Shown: piece by piece, positions 8,126 to 16,780 of the stretch
Layout of the letters: each line of letters begins with the position of its first letter
Numbering within the stretch: position 1 is the stretch's first letter
Assembly (NCBI RefSeq): GCF_001639275.1
Contig: NZ_LWMU01000047.1
Span: forward strand, 1 to 32,899
Length of the DNA stretch: 32,899 bases
DNA from: Methanobrevibacter oralis
GTDB taxonomy: Archaea; Methanobacteriota; Methanobacteria; Methanobacteriales; Methanobacteriaceae
Reading direction: 5' to 3'
The notes under the pieces: generated by a model
Database searches by the model: none
What the model saw: only the letters and a program-made list of their open reading frames with translations
What the model was told of the DNA's origin: nothing
Position numbers and translations under genes: made by a program

Positions 8126-9925
8126 ATGAAAACAACTAATAAAAATAGATTTTTTTATCTTTTAAGCTTTTCAGGAAGATATAAATATTTAAGTATTCTT
8201 GGTTGTATCTTATCTGCAGTAGCTGCAATATGTGCCATGATGCCATTTTATTATATATGGAAATTTGTTGATGCAATTTGTTTGGCATTTCCAAATATAA
8301 ATAATGCTCAAAATCTTGAAAACTATGCAATAATGGCTTTAACATTTGCAATATTAAATTTAGTAATATACTTCTTTGCTTTAATGTCAACACACTTATC
8401 TGCATTTCATAATGAAAAAAATATGAAGCAAAAAGCTGTTGATCATATTGTTAAATTACCATTAGGATACTTTACAAAAAACAGTTCTGGAAAACTCAGT
8501 AAAATTATAGATTATAGTACTTCAAAAACAGAAGCATTTTTAGCTCATATGTTACCAGACTTAATTGGTGCATTAATAACACCAATTATATTTTTAATAA
8601 TATTATTCTATGTAGATTGGTTACTTGGGTTAATATGTCTAATTCCACTACTTATAGCATTTTCAATGTTTATTCCAATGTTCAGTTCAAAAAGTAAAAA
8701 TTTCATGATTTTATACCAAAGATCACTTGAAAATATGAATGCAGAAGCAGTTGAATATATTAGGGGAATGCCAGTAACTAAAACATTTCAACAAACAATA
8801 TTTTCATATAAAAACTTCTATGATTCAATTAAAAAATATAGTAAATTTGTATCTAACTACACATTATCTACCCAAATACCATTTACTGCATTTACAGTAT
8901 CTATAAATGGATTTTTTGCACTATTAATCCCTGTAGGAATCTTATTTACAGCTTCAGTAATTGATATTACATTTTTATCAAAATTAATATTTTATATAAT
9001 ATTTACACCATTTGCTGCTGTAATGTTAAATAAAATCATGTATGTAAGTCAAAATTGGATGATAGCAAGTGATGCAATAGATAAAATTGACACTATATTA
9101 AATGAAAAACCGCTAGATTATACCTCTAATCCTCAATCACCAAATAACTATGATATTGAGTTTAATAATGTATATTTTGATTATAATAACTCTCAAAATC
9201 ATGATGATGGAACCTTAAAGAATATTAACTTTAAAGTTTATGAAGGTGAAACTGTTGCTTTAGTTGGTCCATCTGGAAGTGGTAAATCTACAATCGCATC
9301 ACTTGTTCCAAGATTTTGGGATGTAAATGAAGGCGAAATTACTATTGGTGGCGTGAACATTAAAAATATGTCCCAAGAGGAACTAATGAAAAACGTTTCA
9401 TTTGTATTTCAAAATATCCAATTATTTAAAGATACCATATTAAATAATGTAAGAATGGGAGATTCATCTGTAAGTCGTGAAAAAGTCTTAGAAGTTCTTG
9501 AAATTGCCCAATGTAGCGATATAATTGAAAAATTAAAAGATGGAATTGATAGTGAAATTGGTAAAAAAGGACTTTATTTATCTGGTGGTGAACAACAAAG
9601 AATTGCTCTTGCAAGAGCTCTTTTAAAAGATGCGCCTATTGTTATTCTAGATGAAGCTACTGCATTAGCTGATCCTGAAAATGAGCTCAAAATACAAAAA
9701 TCACTTTCAGAAATCACAAAAGGAAAAACAGTTCTTGTAATAGCTCATAGATTATCAACAATTCAAAATGTAGATAGGATAATTGTTATAAATAATGGTG
9801 AAATCATTGAAGAAGGTTCCCATAATGAACTATTAGAGTTAAATGGATTCTATTCATCAATGTGGGAAGAATATAACAAATCAATACAATGGAAATTAGT
9901 TAATGAAGGTGATTTAAATGATTGA
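8126..9925 (+). CDS. ABC half-transporter, fused permease-ATPase (YbtPQ/IrtAB-like)
   Basis: A 599-aa type IV ABC protein with six predicted helices in residues 1-325 and the nucleotide-binding domain from about 345. The ATPase motifs are Walker A GPSGSGKST near 381, signature LSGGEQQR, Walker B VILDEATALADPE and the H-loop IAHRLST. The D-loop reads ALAD rather than the common SALD. The EYIRGMPVTKTF coupling helix resembles the YbtP/YbtQ and IrtA/B group, which have an exporter fold but take up siderophores. It pairs with the next gene by an 8-bp overlap, so the two half-transporters probably form a heterodimer. The DtxR-like operator in its promoter supports a metal-linked cargo. Export of a metabolite remains possible. 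Confidence 0.88.
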   Translation: MKTTNKNRFFYLLSFSGRYKYLSILGCILSAVAAICAMMPFYYIWKFVDAICLAFPNINNAQNLENYAIMALTFAILNLVIYFFALMSTHLSAFHNEKNMKQKAVDHIVKLPLGYFTKNSSGKLSKIIDYSTSKTEAFLAHMLPDLIGALITPIIFLIILFYVDWLLGLICLIPLLIAFSMFIPMFSSKSKNFMILYQRSLENMNAEAVEYIRGMPVTKTFQQTIFSYKNFYDSIKKYSKFVSNYTLSTQIPFTAFTVSINGFFALLIPVGILFTASVIDITFLSKLIFYIIFTPFAAVMLNKIMYVSQNWMIASDAIDKIDTILNEKPLDYTSNPQSPNNYDIEFNNVYFDYNNSQNHDDGTLKNINFKVYEGETVALVGPSGSGKSTIASLVPRFWDVNEGEITIGGVNIKNMSQEELMKNVSFVFQNIQLFKDTILNNVRMGDSSVSREKVLEVLEIAQCSDIIEKLKDGIDSEIGKKGLYLSGGEQQRIALARALLKDAPIVILDEATALADPENELKIQKSLSEITKGKTVLVIAHRLSTIQNVDRIIVINNGEIIEEGSHNELLELNGFYSSMWEEYNKSIQWKLVNEGDLND

Positions 9926-11675
9926 TTACTTTTCTAAGAGATTTGAACTAACTGAAGAGGGATCTAAAAACTTAGTTAAATCTATTATTTACACAGTATT
10001 AGGAAATATAAGTTTAATGTTTCCTGTAGGTTTATATATAGGATTACTATACTTATTAATCACACCTTTAACTGGTGGAGAATATATAGAACCTAATTTA
10101 GGCATTTTTATTCTAGCAATATTAGTTGTTTTGGGAATTATATTTATTTTACACTACAGACAGTATTATTTCTTATACACCACCACATATACTGAAAGTG
10201 GAAAGAGAAGGATTAATTTAGCTGAAAGTCTTAGAAAACTTCCATTAGCTTTCTTTGAAAATAGAGACTTAACTGATTTAAGTTCAACAATTATGAATGA
10301 CTGTACTGACTTAGAACATGTATTTTCACATGCAATTCCTCAATTAACAGGTTCTATAATAACCCTTATTATAATTACAATAGGATTCTTAACTTTTGAT
10401 TGGAGATTAACAATTGCTCTTCTATGGCCAGTCCCTGTATCTTTTGCCGTGCTTCTTATATTTAAATCCCTTAATGAGAAATACTCTGAAAAATTACATT
10501 ATGAAGTCCGTTCATCAACAGATGGAATTCAAGAATGCATTGAGTCTATTCGTGATTTAAAATCATATAATTATGAAAAAAAATATTTAAATAAATTATC
10601 TAATAAATTCAAAAATTTAGAATCAATGAGAATTAAAACTGAATTAGCATTAGCTCCTGGAGTCATTATTGGACAAATGATATTAAAATTAGGTGTCATA
10701 TCAGTTATGCTTTATGGAGCAAGTTTAATTGTCAACAATGAAGTGTCCATATTCGTATTTTTAGTTTATTTGATCTCATCGGCTATCGTATTTACACCAG
10801 TTGAAAACGCATTGCAGTTTTTAGCTGAAATTATTGCTTCAAATACAAAAATTGAACATATGAAAGAAATTAATTCCCTTGTTCCAAAAGAAAGTTTAGA
10901 CAATTATACCTTAGATGGATACGATATTGAATTTAAAGATGTTGAATTTGCATATAATGATTTTAAAGAAGATTCAACCAATACCTTAAATAATATTAAC
11001 TTCACAGCAAAACAAGGAGAAGTAACTGCATTAATCGGCCCATCCGGTGGAGGTAAAAGTACTGTATCTAAATTAGCAGCTAAATTTTGGGATCCTGATA
11101 AAGGTAGTGTGTCTTTAGGTGGAGTAGATTTAGCTAATGTTGATTCAGAAAAGATCTTAGAAAATTATTCTATTGTTTTCCAAGATGTAGTGCTTTTTAA
11201 TGATACTGTTATGGAAAACATTAGAATTGGTAAAAAAGATGCCAGTGATGAAGAAGTATTTGAAGCTGCAAGAGCTGCTCAATGTGATGAATTTGTTTTA
11301 AAGTTACCAGAAGGCTATGATACTATAATTGGTGAAAATGGTGCATTACTTTCAGGTGGAGAAAGACAAAGAATTTCTATTGCAAGAGCTATTCTTAAAA
11401 ATGCTCCAATAATTCTTTTAGATGAAGCTACTTCATTTTTAGATGTTGAAAACGAATCATTAATTCAAAAAGCATTATCAAGTCTTATTCAAAATAAAAC
11501 AGTTATTATTATTGCACATCGTATGCGTACAATAGCTAATGCTGATAAAATTATTGTACTTGATAATGGTTTTATTGTTGAAGAGGGTTCTCCTGAAGAA
11601 TTACTTGAAAATGAAGGAATATTTTATAAAATGGTTAATATACAAAACAAAAGCATTAATTGGAAAATTAATTAA
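9918..11675 (+). CDS. ABC half-transporter, fused permease-ATPase (partner)
   Basis: A 585-aa partner half-transporter. It starts inside the end of the preceding gene with a strong GAAGGTGAT ribosome site, which indicates translational coupling. Six membrane helices in the first 300 residues are followed by a nucleotide-binding domain with Walker A GPSGGGKST near 374, signature LSGGERQR, Walker B ILLDEATSFLDVE and the H-loop IAHRMRT. Both ATP sites look intact, as in heterodimers with two active sites. The TMD shares the CIESIRDLKSYNYEKKY coupling region of the YbtPQ-like group. The stop is followed by a T-rich tract and then the dead peptidase gene. Confidence 0.88.
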   Translation: MIDYFSKRFELTEEGSKNLVKSIIYTVLGNISLMFPVGLYIGLLYLLITPLTGGEYIEPNLGIFILAILVVLGIIFILHYRQYYFLYTTTYTESGKRRINLAESLRKLPLAFFENRDLTDLSSTIMNDCTDLEHVFSHAIPQLTGSIITLIIITIGFLTFDWRLTIALLWPVPVSFAVLLIFKSLNEKYSEKLHYEVRSSTDGIQECIESIRDLKSYNYEKKYLNKLSNKFKNLESMRIKTELALAPGVIIGQMILKLGVISVMLYGASLIVNNEVSIFVFLVYLISSAIVFTPVENALQFLAEIIASNTKIEHMKEINSLVPKESLDNYTLDGYDIEFKDVEFAYNDFKEDSTNTLNNINFTAKQGEVTALIGPSGGGKSTVSKLAAKFWDPDKGSVSLGGVDLANVDSEKILENYSIVFQDVVLFNDTVMENIRIGKKDASDEEVFEAARAAQCDEFVLKLPEGYDTIIGENGALLSGGERQRISIARAILKNAPIILLDEATSFLDVENESLIQKALSSLIQNKTVIIIAHRMRTIANADKIIVLDNGFIVEEGSPEELLENEGIFYKMVNIQNKSINWKIN

Positions 11676-11677
11676 TT

Positions 11678-12203
11678 TTAATTTTCCTTTAATTTTTTAC
11701 CACAATTAGTGCAAATATAATCATCTTCACTTATTGGATTTCCACAATTGGACAAAAGCTACTATTAGCTTAAAATAAATTATTATTTGTTTTAATTTCT
11801 TTTAATAAATTCTCGATATTTTTAATACGTTTAGAATCTGCAGGATATGTTGAAAAGAAATCGAACTCATGAGATGATGTTTGACTCATTTTTCTCCAAA
11901 AATTAGGAATTCCAGATATATCGTATCCTGCCCAATTAATAATTGTCATCCCCAGCCTATTTGCTTCAAGTTCATGTTGTCTTGAAAAAGATTGTATTAC
12001 AGACCTGCCAATACTTGCTAAATACTCTTCAACAGCATTTATTAATCTAATAGTTATATTAGCTAAAATTTTTCCATTGTTAGTATCATCTAATAGTTTG
12101 TTTGTCTTAAATCATATAAGATTCATTTAAAAAATCATCATTAATATATCAAAGTGCTTTTTTTTCCTGTAAATGGATTAGTGGCGCTCCTATCCTCTTT
12201 CAT
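11678..12203 (-). pseudogene. Dead Oma1-like M48 metallopeptidase with C-terminal zinc ribbon
   Basis: The minus strand shows a recognisable M48 gene in pieces. The N-terminus is MKEDRSATNPFTGKKSTLIY (ATG at 12203), like the NPVTGK motif of the family, followed by stops and frame changes. The long open piece is 11770-12111: ITIRLINAVEEYLASIGR joins directly to SVIQSFSRQHELEANRLGM, then AGYDISGIPNFWRKMSQT and EFDFFSTYPADSKRIKNIE. About 100 or more residues expected between those pieces, including the zinc-binding HExxH, are missing, so a deletion removed the active site. After a TAA at 11770-11772 the frame continues into FCP, then a one-base shift into NCGNPISEDDYICTNCGKKL, a double zinc ribbon. 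Confidence 0.8.
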
Positions 12204-12314
12204 ATAAACACTATTTAATAATATTGAAATAAAAGTATATAATTAATTTAGTGTTAAATATTAAATATATAAAAATAACTTAGGGGAAATCTTAAAGATT
12301 ATGGAGATTATTAA

Positions 12315-13082
12315 ATGAGACGAAATAGTGGAAGAAGTTGGAAATTTAAATTTGCTATTGTTATGCTAATAATTGCTTCTATTTTTTTCGTATCTAGAAT
12401 TATTGTTCTAGGTGATCCAGAAGAAGTTGTTGCATACTTATGGAAACAAATTGGTTTTATTCCTGTAAATATTCTTATTGTTGCATTATTACTTGATGGA
12501 ATTATGAGTAAAAAAGAAAGAGAAGCTATTCTCGAAAAATTAGACATGCTTATGGGAACTTTTTTTACTGAAATAGGTAATGATTTAATTAGTGAAATTA
12601 GTAAAGCTAATAAAAATAAATCAAAAACCAAAGACTTAAAATCAATTAAAAATTGGACAGATAAAGATTATGAAAATAAATTAAAAGAATTAAGAGACTC
12701 TCCAATTGATTTTGAAGCTGATGTTCCACTAGAAGATCGTGAAGAATTCTTAACCAGCATTCATGTTAGTATTGAAAAAAACAGAGAATTCATTATTAAC
12801 CTTATAAATAATCCAAATTTATTTGAAAAAGATGAATTTTCAGCTTTAGTTCTTGCTCTTTTACATTTAGATGAAGAACTTTCTCGTAGAGGAGATTTAA
12901 GTAATATTGATGATGTTGATTTTAATCATTTAACTGGAGATATTAAAAGAGTATATACTCACCTTGTATATGAGTGGATTTACTATTTAAAATATTTAAA
13001 TCAATTTTACCCGTACATGATTTCATTAGCTATACGTACTAATCCATTTGATAGTGATGCCGATGTTCATGTAATTGAATAG
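12315..13082 (+). CDS. Two-helix membrane protein with long cytoplasmic helical domain
   Basis: A 255-aa protein with no enzyme motif I recognise. Two membrane helices are visible at about residues 11-30 (FAIVMLIIASIFFVSRIIV) and 47-63 (FIPVNILIVALLLDGIM), joined by a short loop. They are followed by a charged, largely helical domain (SKKEREAILEKLDMLMGTFF, IGNDLISEISKANKNKSKTK) and a second helical block with many acidic residues. Similar two-helix proteins are common as hypothetical proteins in clostridia and methanogens. GGAG lies 8-11 nt before the ATG. A weak hairpin and T-rich tract follow the stop. Function unknown; a scaffold or sensor role is only a guess. Confidence 0.8.
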   Translation: MRRNSGRSWKFKFAIVMLIIASIFFVSRIIVLGDPEEVVAYLWKQIGFIPVNILIVALLLDGIMSKKEREAILEKLDMLMGTFFTEIGNDLISEISKANKNKSKTKDLKSIKNWTDKDYENKLKELRDSPIDFEADVPLEDREEFLTSIHVSIEKNREFIINLINNPNLFEKDEFSALVLALLHLDEELSRRGDLSNIDDVDFNHLTGDIKRVYTHLVYEWIYYLKYLNQFYPYMISLAIRTNPFDSDADVHVIE

Positions 13083-13111
13083 TTTTATGGTATATATATA
13101 ACTACATAAAA
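13083..13111 (+). terminator. Weak hairpin terminator
   Basis: The 7-bp arms TTTTATG and CATAAAA lie directly after the stop of the 255-aa membrane protein, with a 15-nt A+T loop. The T-rich sequence TCTTATTTTATTTC follows. Confidence 0.35.
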
Positions 13112-13238
13112 TCTTATTTTATTTCATGCTGATTGTTTTAATTAATTCTGAATATAATAATTAACTAGTTTTATTATTTGTTATTTATTTTAATTTATTA
13201 TAGTTTTAATTTAAAAAAAAGAAAAAAAGTTTAGGAAA

Positions 13239-13841
13239 TTATTCATAAATATAGAAGTTAACTTCCCAACTTACAGTTTCATAATAATCTATACTAAAGG
13301 TTTCACTAGTATCTGAAGTATAAGTAACAGAATCAGATCTAGTTTTAACAGCACTTTTTGAACCCCAATCAACACCAATTTCCTTACCATTAGAACCTGA
13401 AACATATACATGATTAGTAGCATAATTTTTAATAGGATAAGCAGAAACTTCTACTTTAATTTTACCTGGAGGTACAGAAATTGTTTCAAAACCTGAACCT
13501 GATCCTGAATAGCTACCAATTAACTGCCAAGACTTTTCATGAGATTCAACAGAAGATGTTTTTGTTGGAGTATGTGTGACTTCCTCACTTTCAGCAGCTC
13601 CATCTTCAATACTATCTGCACTTTTAATATTAACATCATCTGAAGTATCTGGATTATTATTAACAGTTAAAAAGGAAATAGCAGCAATTAAAATAATAAT
13701 CACTAATATTAAAGCTATTATAATAAGTTTTTGATTATAACTAGATTTAGTTTCAGTGTTTTTAGAATATAATTTATTTCCACACACTTTACAAAAATTA
13801 GCTGTGTCCTTATTTTCATTACCACATTTACTGCATTTCAT
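13239..13841 (-). CDS. Zinc-ribbon membrane-anchored protein with extracytoplasmic beta domain
   Basis: A 200-aa protein with three parts. Residues 1-25 form a zinc ribbon (MKCSKCGNENKDTANFCKVC, two C-x2-C pairs). One membrane helix covers about 38-60 (LIIIALILVIIILIAAISFL). An acidic Ser/Thr-rich linker then leads to a beta-rich C-terminal domain of about 90 residues (SWQLIGSYSGSGSGFETISV, ending TVSWEVNFYIYE). The start at 13841 is preferred over the ATG four codons upstream because the A+T promoter element at about 13863-13877 would give a leaderless transcript there. The topology puts the ribbon inside and the beta domain outside. Such proteins are frequent in Methanobrevibacter; the function is unknown. 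Confidence 0.8.
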   Translation of the reverse strand: MKCSKCGNENKDTANFCKVCGNKLYSKNTETKSSYNQKLIIIALILVIIILIAAISFLTVNNNPDTSDDVNIKSADSIEDGAAESEEVTHTPTKTSSVESHEKSWQLIGSYSGSGSGFETISVPPGKIKVEVSAYPIKNYATNHVYVSGSNGKEIGVDWGSKSAVKTRSDSVTYTSDTSETFSIDYYETVSWEVNFYIYE

Positions 13842-13895
13842 TAATAATAACATATGAAAATAATAATATTTAATGATTATGTATTAAATATGTGA

Positions 13896-13918
13896 TTAAT
13901 GCTATTAATTAGCATTAA
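13896..13918 (-). terminator. Perfect 9-bp hairpin between two minus-strand genes
   Basis: The arms TTAATGCTA and TAGCATTAA pair perfectly around a TTAAT loop, 16 bp after the stop of the YbjQ gene. It probably terminates that transcript, though no long T-run follows. It could instead be an operator for the zinc-ribbon protein gene. Confidence 0.5.
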
Positions 13919-13934
13919 TTAAATTAAAAAAAGA

Positions 13935-14273
13935 TTATTCTTTTTCAATAACAACAGCAGTACCATATGCTAAAACTTCTTGCATATTTGTAGAAATACT
14001 ATCTGAATCCATTCTTAAAGAAACTATTGCATTTGCACCTAATTCTTTTGCATGGGTAATACATCGTTCAATAGATTCATCTCTTGATTCTTCCATCATT
14101 TTAACATATTGTTTGATTTCTCCACCAAAAATAGATTTAACACCAGCTCCTATATCTCCACCAATACCCCGGCTTCGAACAGTTAAACCATATACAAATC
14201 CTTTATTTTCAACAACTTTATACCCAGCAATGTAATTTGCACTAGAAATCGGAAATTTTTCAAAATTTACCAT
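13935..14273 (-). CDS. YbjQ family protein (UPF0145/DUF74)
   Basis: A 112-aa protein of the YbjQ family, sometimes annotated as a heavy-metal-binding domain; its role is not established. Family hallmarks are YIAGYKVVENKGFVYGLTVR, the Gly-rich RGIGGDIGAGVKSIFGGEI, and AKELGANAIVSLRMDSDSI followed by EVLAYGTAVVIE. The protein is full length and forms a homopentamer in known members. A GTG three codons upstream is part of the AAGGTGAT ribosome site, so the ATG at 14273 is the true start. A TTGGG-N5-CCCAA dyad lies 35 bp upstream. Its 5' flank is in frame with a broken zinc-ribbon ORF. Confidence 0.9.
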   Translation of the reverse strand: MVNFEKFPISSANYIAGYKVVENKGFVYGLTVRSRGIGGDIGAGVKSIFGGEIKQYVKMMEESRDESIERCITHAKELGANAIVSLRMDSDSISTNMQEVLAYGTAVVIEKE

Positions 14274-14307
14274 ATTTATCACCTTAATTTTAATTAAAAT
14301 AGAAAAA

Positions 14308-14322
14308 TTGGGACATGCCCAA
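14308..14322. promoter_or_regulatory. TTGGG-N5-CCCAA dyad upstream of YbjQ gene
   Basis: TTGGGACATGCCCAA has perfect 5-bp arms and is unusually G+C-rich for this region. It sits about 35 bp upstream of the YbjQ start, near the A+T promoter element TTTTAATTAAA. It is a candidate operator. Confidence 0.35.
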
Positions 14323-14339
14323 TATTTTCTAATCGCTGT

Positions 14340-14471
14340 TCAACCATCATCAATACATATTAATTGTTTGTGTAAATTTAATATAAATACTCTTCTTTTT
14401 ATTGTCCAACCACAATCAACACATACTAATACCTAATCTACAATTTGACAGTAAATGTGAATTAAATCCAT
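14340..14471 (-). pseudogene. Broken zinc-ribbon mini-gene with a very strong ribosome site
   Basis: GGGAGGAGGAG, the strongest ribosome site in the window, precedes an ATG at 14471. The ORF MDLIHIYCQIVD ends at a TAG (14433-14435). The same frame continues with VLVCVDCGWTIKRRVFILNL and then LICIDDG to a TGA (14340-14342). The two halves repeat the pattern (V/I)C(V/I)D(C/D)G, with the TGA where the first copy has the Trp of CGWTI. This suggests a small duplicated zinc-ribbon protein broken by two nonsense changes. A functional 12-residue peptide is the alternative. The rest of the gap to 14609 has no ORF. Confidence 0.45.
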
Positions 14472-14609
14472 GAGTCTCCTCCTCCCGAGAAAATAACTCT
14501 AAAGTAGATTGATTTTATATTAATTGATTTTACCATGGTTTATTTTTTTAAATAATATCTAATTTAATTAACTGGTTAAATTATGGAAAAAATTTCTTAA
14601 TTAATCTAG

Positions 14610-15593
14610 TTATTTTTTTAAACTGCGGTAAGATGAAGGAGTTAATTCAAAATATTCTTTGAATGCAGATGAAAATTTACTATGATTCTTATATCCAATT
14701 TCGGTTGAAATTTCTTTAATTGATTTATCTGATGAAATTAAAAGATTAGCTGCAACTTGAAGACGATATTCTTTTCTCCACTGAAAAATAGATTTACCAT
14801 AAACTTCTTTAAAACAATTTTTAATAGATGTTTTACTGATTCCATACCTATTTGATAAATCATTTAAAGTAATATTTGTGTCTAAATTATCAATTAAATA
14901 ATTTTTAATTCGTTTAACTATAGTTACATGTTTTAATGAACAGTGATTTTTATTTGTATTAGTATCACCAATTTCCAATTTCAATAAAAATATTAAAAAC
15001 TCAACAATCTTTAATTTAAAATAAACCTCATTAATATTATCATCAACTTCATAAATCTCACCAATAATGTGGTTTATTTCATCTTTAGCACCTACAATGA
15101 CAAAACCACCATTTTCTTTTAATTTATTAAATAACTCAGATAAATTAATTTCACCAACACCAATAAATTCATCTAATGATTTTTGAGCTACCTTACAATC
15201 AAAAGATATTTCTAAACCTTCATAATATCCTAATGGAAATTCAGAAATATCATAATCAATACTACTTATACTAGCAGCTAATTCTCCTTCACCTAAATAA
15301 AGAAGAATATCTCCCTGCACCCTACATTCATAACGTCCCTTATTACAATGATTTATTACAATTAAATCTTCGTCAGGTGTGAATCTAAGTTGATTGCAAT
15401 TTAGTGAATTAAAACTATTAAATTGAAGATCAATTCCATTAAAAACGTGATAACTAATAATATTACCCTTACCACAGTCTAAATCTAAAAAATAGCTAGT
15501 TTTATTCTCATTATCTATAACATAACTATTAGAATCTTTAAAAATATCTGTTTTATTAAAATAATCTTTAAGATAATATCTATTAGAATTCAT
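14610..15593 (-). CDS. AraC-family transcriptional regulator
   Basis: A 327-aa regulator. The last 100 residues hold the double helix-turn-helix of AraC/XylS proteins: IKNYLIDNLDTNITLNDLSN and RYGISKTSIKNCFKEVYGKS, then the second half KSIKEISTEIGYKNHSKFSS and FKEYFELTPSSYR. The N-terminal 215 residues are a beta-rich ligand-sensing region of no recognised family. Its organisation resembles AraC regulators of bacterial origin that are common in gut organisms, so acquisition from bacteria is plausible. It is divergent from the marker protein 8 gene across 64 bp and could act on it. There is no clear ribosome site. Confidence 0.88.
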   Translation of the reverse strand: MNSNRYYLKDYFNKTDIFKDSNSYVIDNENKTSYFLDLDCGKGNIISYHVFNGIDLQFNSFNSLNCNQLRFTPDEDLIVINHCNKGRYECRVQGDILLYLGEGELAASISSIDYDISEFPLGYYEGLEISFDCKVAQKSLDEFIGVGEINLSELFNKLKENGGFVIVGAKDEINHIIGEIYEVDDNINEVYFKLKIVEFLIFLLKLEIGDTNTNKNHCSLKHVTIVKRIKNYLIDNLDTNITLNDLSNRYGISKTSIKNCFKEVYGKSIFQWRKEYRLQVAANLLISSDKSIKEISTEIGYKNHSKFSSAFKEYFELTPSSYRSLKK

Positions 15594-15657
15594 AAAAACA
15601 CCTATAATTAATAATATATATAAAATATCTATAAAAACTTTAACATGAGTTGGTTAT

Positions 15658-16512
15658 ATGCATAAAGATAAACATGTGATTGAAACGTTAGGTAAAGTGA
15701 AAGTAGTTATTGAAAATGGAAAGATTAGTGAAATTGGAGAATCCGATGTTGAATATTGCCCAATGTTTCATTCATTTTATGGTGTTAAAAAAATTGATTC
15801 TGACTTTATTCGTAAAAATATTGAATTTAGAATTAAAGACTTTGGAATGTGTACTCCAGATAGAATAATTAAAATGGATGATGCCGTTACAGTCGGTATT
15901 TCCGAAATTTTAAAAACAAATATGGAAAAAGGAAATATTGATTGTGTAGTTGGTGTTTGTGATGGTGCAGGCACTATTTTAATGGAAAATCCTAATGTTG
16001 TTCAAGGTGTTGGTGGGAGAGTATCTTGCATTGTAAAAACAACTCCTATTCCAAAAGTTATTAGAAATCTAGAAAAAGAAGAATGTGTTGTTTTAAATCC
16101 TAATACTGGCGAAATAAACCAATTAGAAGGTTTAAAACTAGCTATTAAAAAAGGTTATAAAAACATTGCAGTAACAGTTATTCCATCTAAAAGCATTGAA
16201 AAAATTAGAAATTATCCTGTTGATGATGATGTAAATATTTACATATTTGTTGCACATACAAGTGGATGTAGTGAAGATGAAACAAAAATGATATTTGAAA
16301 ATGCAGACATTGTAACAGCATGTGCATCAAAGAGTATTTTTGAATATGCCGATGAACATAAACCTTATTATTATGGTAAAAAGATTCCTATTTTCTGTGC
16401 AAGCAGTGCTGGTAGAAAATTTCTTGATACAAGACTTAAATTTATTAAAAAAGAATTAACCACAAATAATTATCCTAGAGATAAAAGTGATATGCCTCAT
16501 AAACTAATATAA
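15658..16512 (+). CDS. Methanogenesis marker protein 8 (DUF2099)
   Basis: A 284-aa cytoplasmic protein of the DUF2099 family, found almost only in methanogens and annotated as marker protein 8. Its exact reaction is not known. Matching features are the N-terminal HVIETLGKVKVVIENGKISE, EYCPMFHSFYGVKK, the Cys motif DFGMCTPDRII, GVCDGAGTILMENPNVVQGV, and the C-terminal FVAHTSGCSEDETKMIFENA with CASKSIFEYADE. Several conserved Cys suggest metal or cofactor chemistry. A TATA element (TAATATATATAAAATAT, from about 15610) lies roughly 35 bp upstream and only a weak ribosome site is present. Length is normal. The divergent AraC regulator is the likely local controller. Confidence 0.9.
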   Translation: MHKDKHVIETLGKVKVVIENGKISEIGESDVEYCPMFHSFYGVKKIDSDFIRKNIEFRIKDFGMCTPDRIIKMDDAVTVGISEILKTNMEKGNIDCVVGVCDGAGTILMENPNVVQGVGGRVSCIVKTTPIPKVIRNLEKEECVVLNPNTGEINQLEGLKLAIKKGYKNIAVTVIPSKSIEKIRNYPVDDDVNIYIFVAHTSGCSEDETKMIFENADIVTACASKSIFEYADEHKPYYYGKKIPIFCASSAGRKFLDTRLKFIKKELTTNNYPRDKSDMPHKLI

Positions 16513-16566
16513 TTTCACTGAGTATTTTTTGCATTTTAATTAAATATTATTCCAAATGAGAATTAG

Positions 16567-16722
16567 ATGATTGCTTTATTTGCAGTTGCTATTCATCTTA
16601 AATGGATGACATTATTTGGAGGTATAATACCAATTATAACTTGGATATTAGTTGCATGTTTTTTTACAACCGTATTTTGCTTGGATTTTATATTTACTAT
16701 TACTTATCATCTGAAAACATAA
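16567..16722 (+). CDS. Small hydrophobic protein or membrane-gene remnant (51 aa)
   Basis: This 51-residue ORF encodes an almost wholly hydrophobic peptide with two helix-length segments (MIALFAVAIHL, then GGIIPIITWILVACFFTTVF) and ends LDFIFTITYHLKT. The ribosome site is weak. It could be a real small membrane protein or the left-over part of a longer transporter. No homologue is recognised. Confidence 0.35.
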   Translation: MIALFAVAIHLKWMTLFGGIIPIITWILVACFFTTVFCLDFIFTITYHLKT

Positions 16723-16763
16723 ATAAGAAACTTAAAAATAGTTAAAAATAAAAAGGAAGTAAG

Positions 16764-16780
16764 GAATAGTTAAACTATTC
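16764..16780 (-). terminator. Perfect 8-bp hairpin at the end of the 39-aa ORF
   Basis: GAATAGTT and AACTATTC pair around a single A. On the minus strand the hairpin covers the stop codon of the small ORF, and the T-rich sequence CTTCCTTTTTATTTTTAAC follows it. This fits a terminator. Confidence 0.55.

Noticed and set aside
12311-12631. Minus-strand ORF opposite the 255-aa membrane protein gene
   Set aside because: It is the antisense shadow of a gene with a good ribosome site and credible membrane helices; it has no signals of its own.
14283-14471. In-frame fusion of the zinc-ribbon ORF to the YbjQ protein
   Set aside because: The frame is shared, but two stops intervene and the YbjQ gene has its own ribosome site and start, so fusion is not supported.
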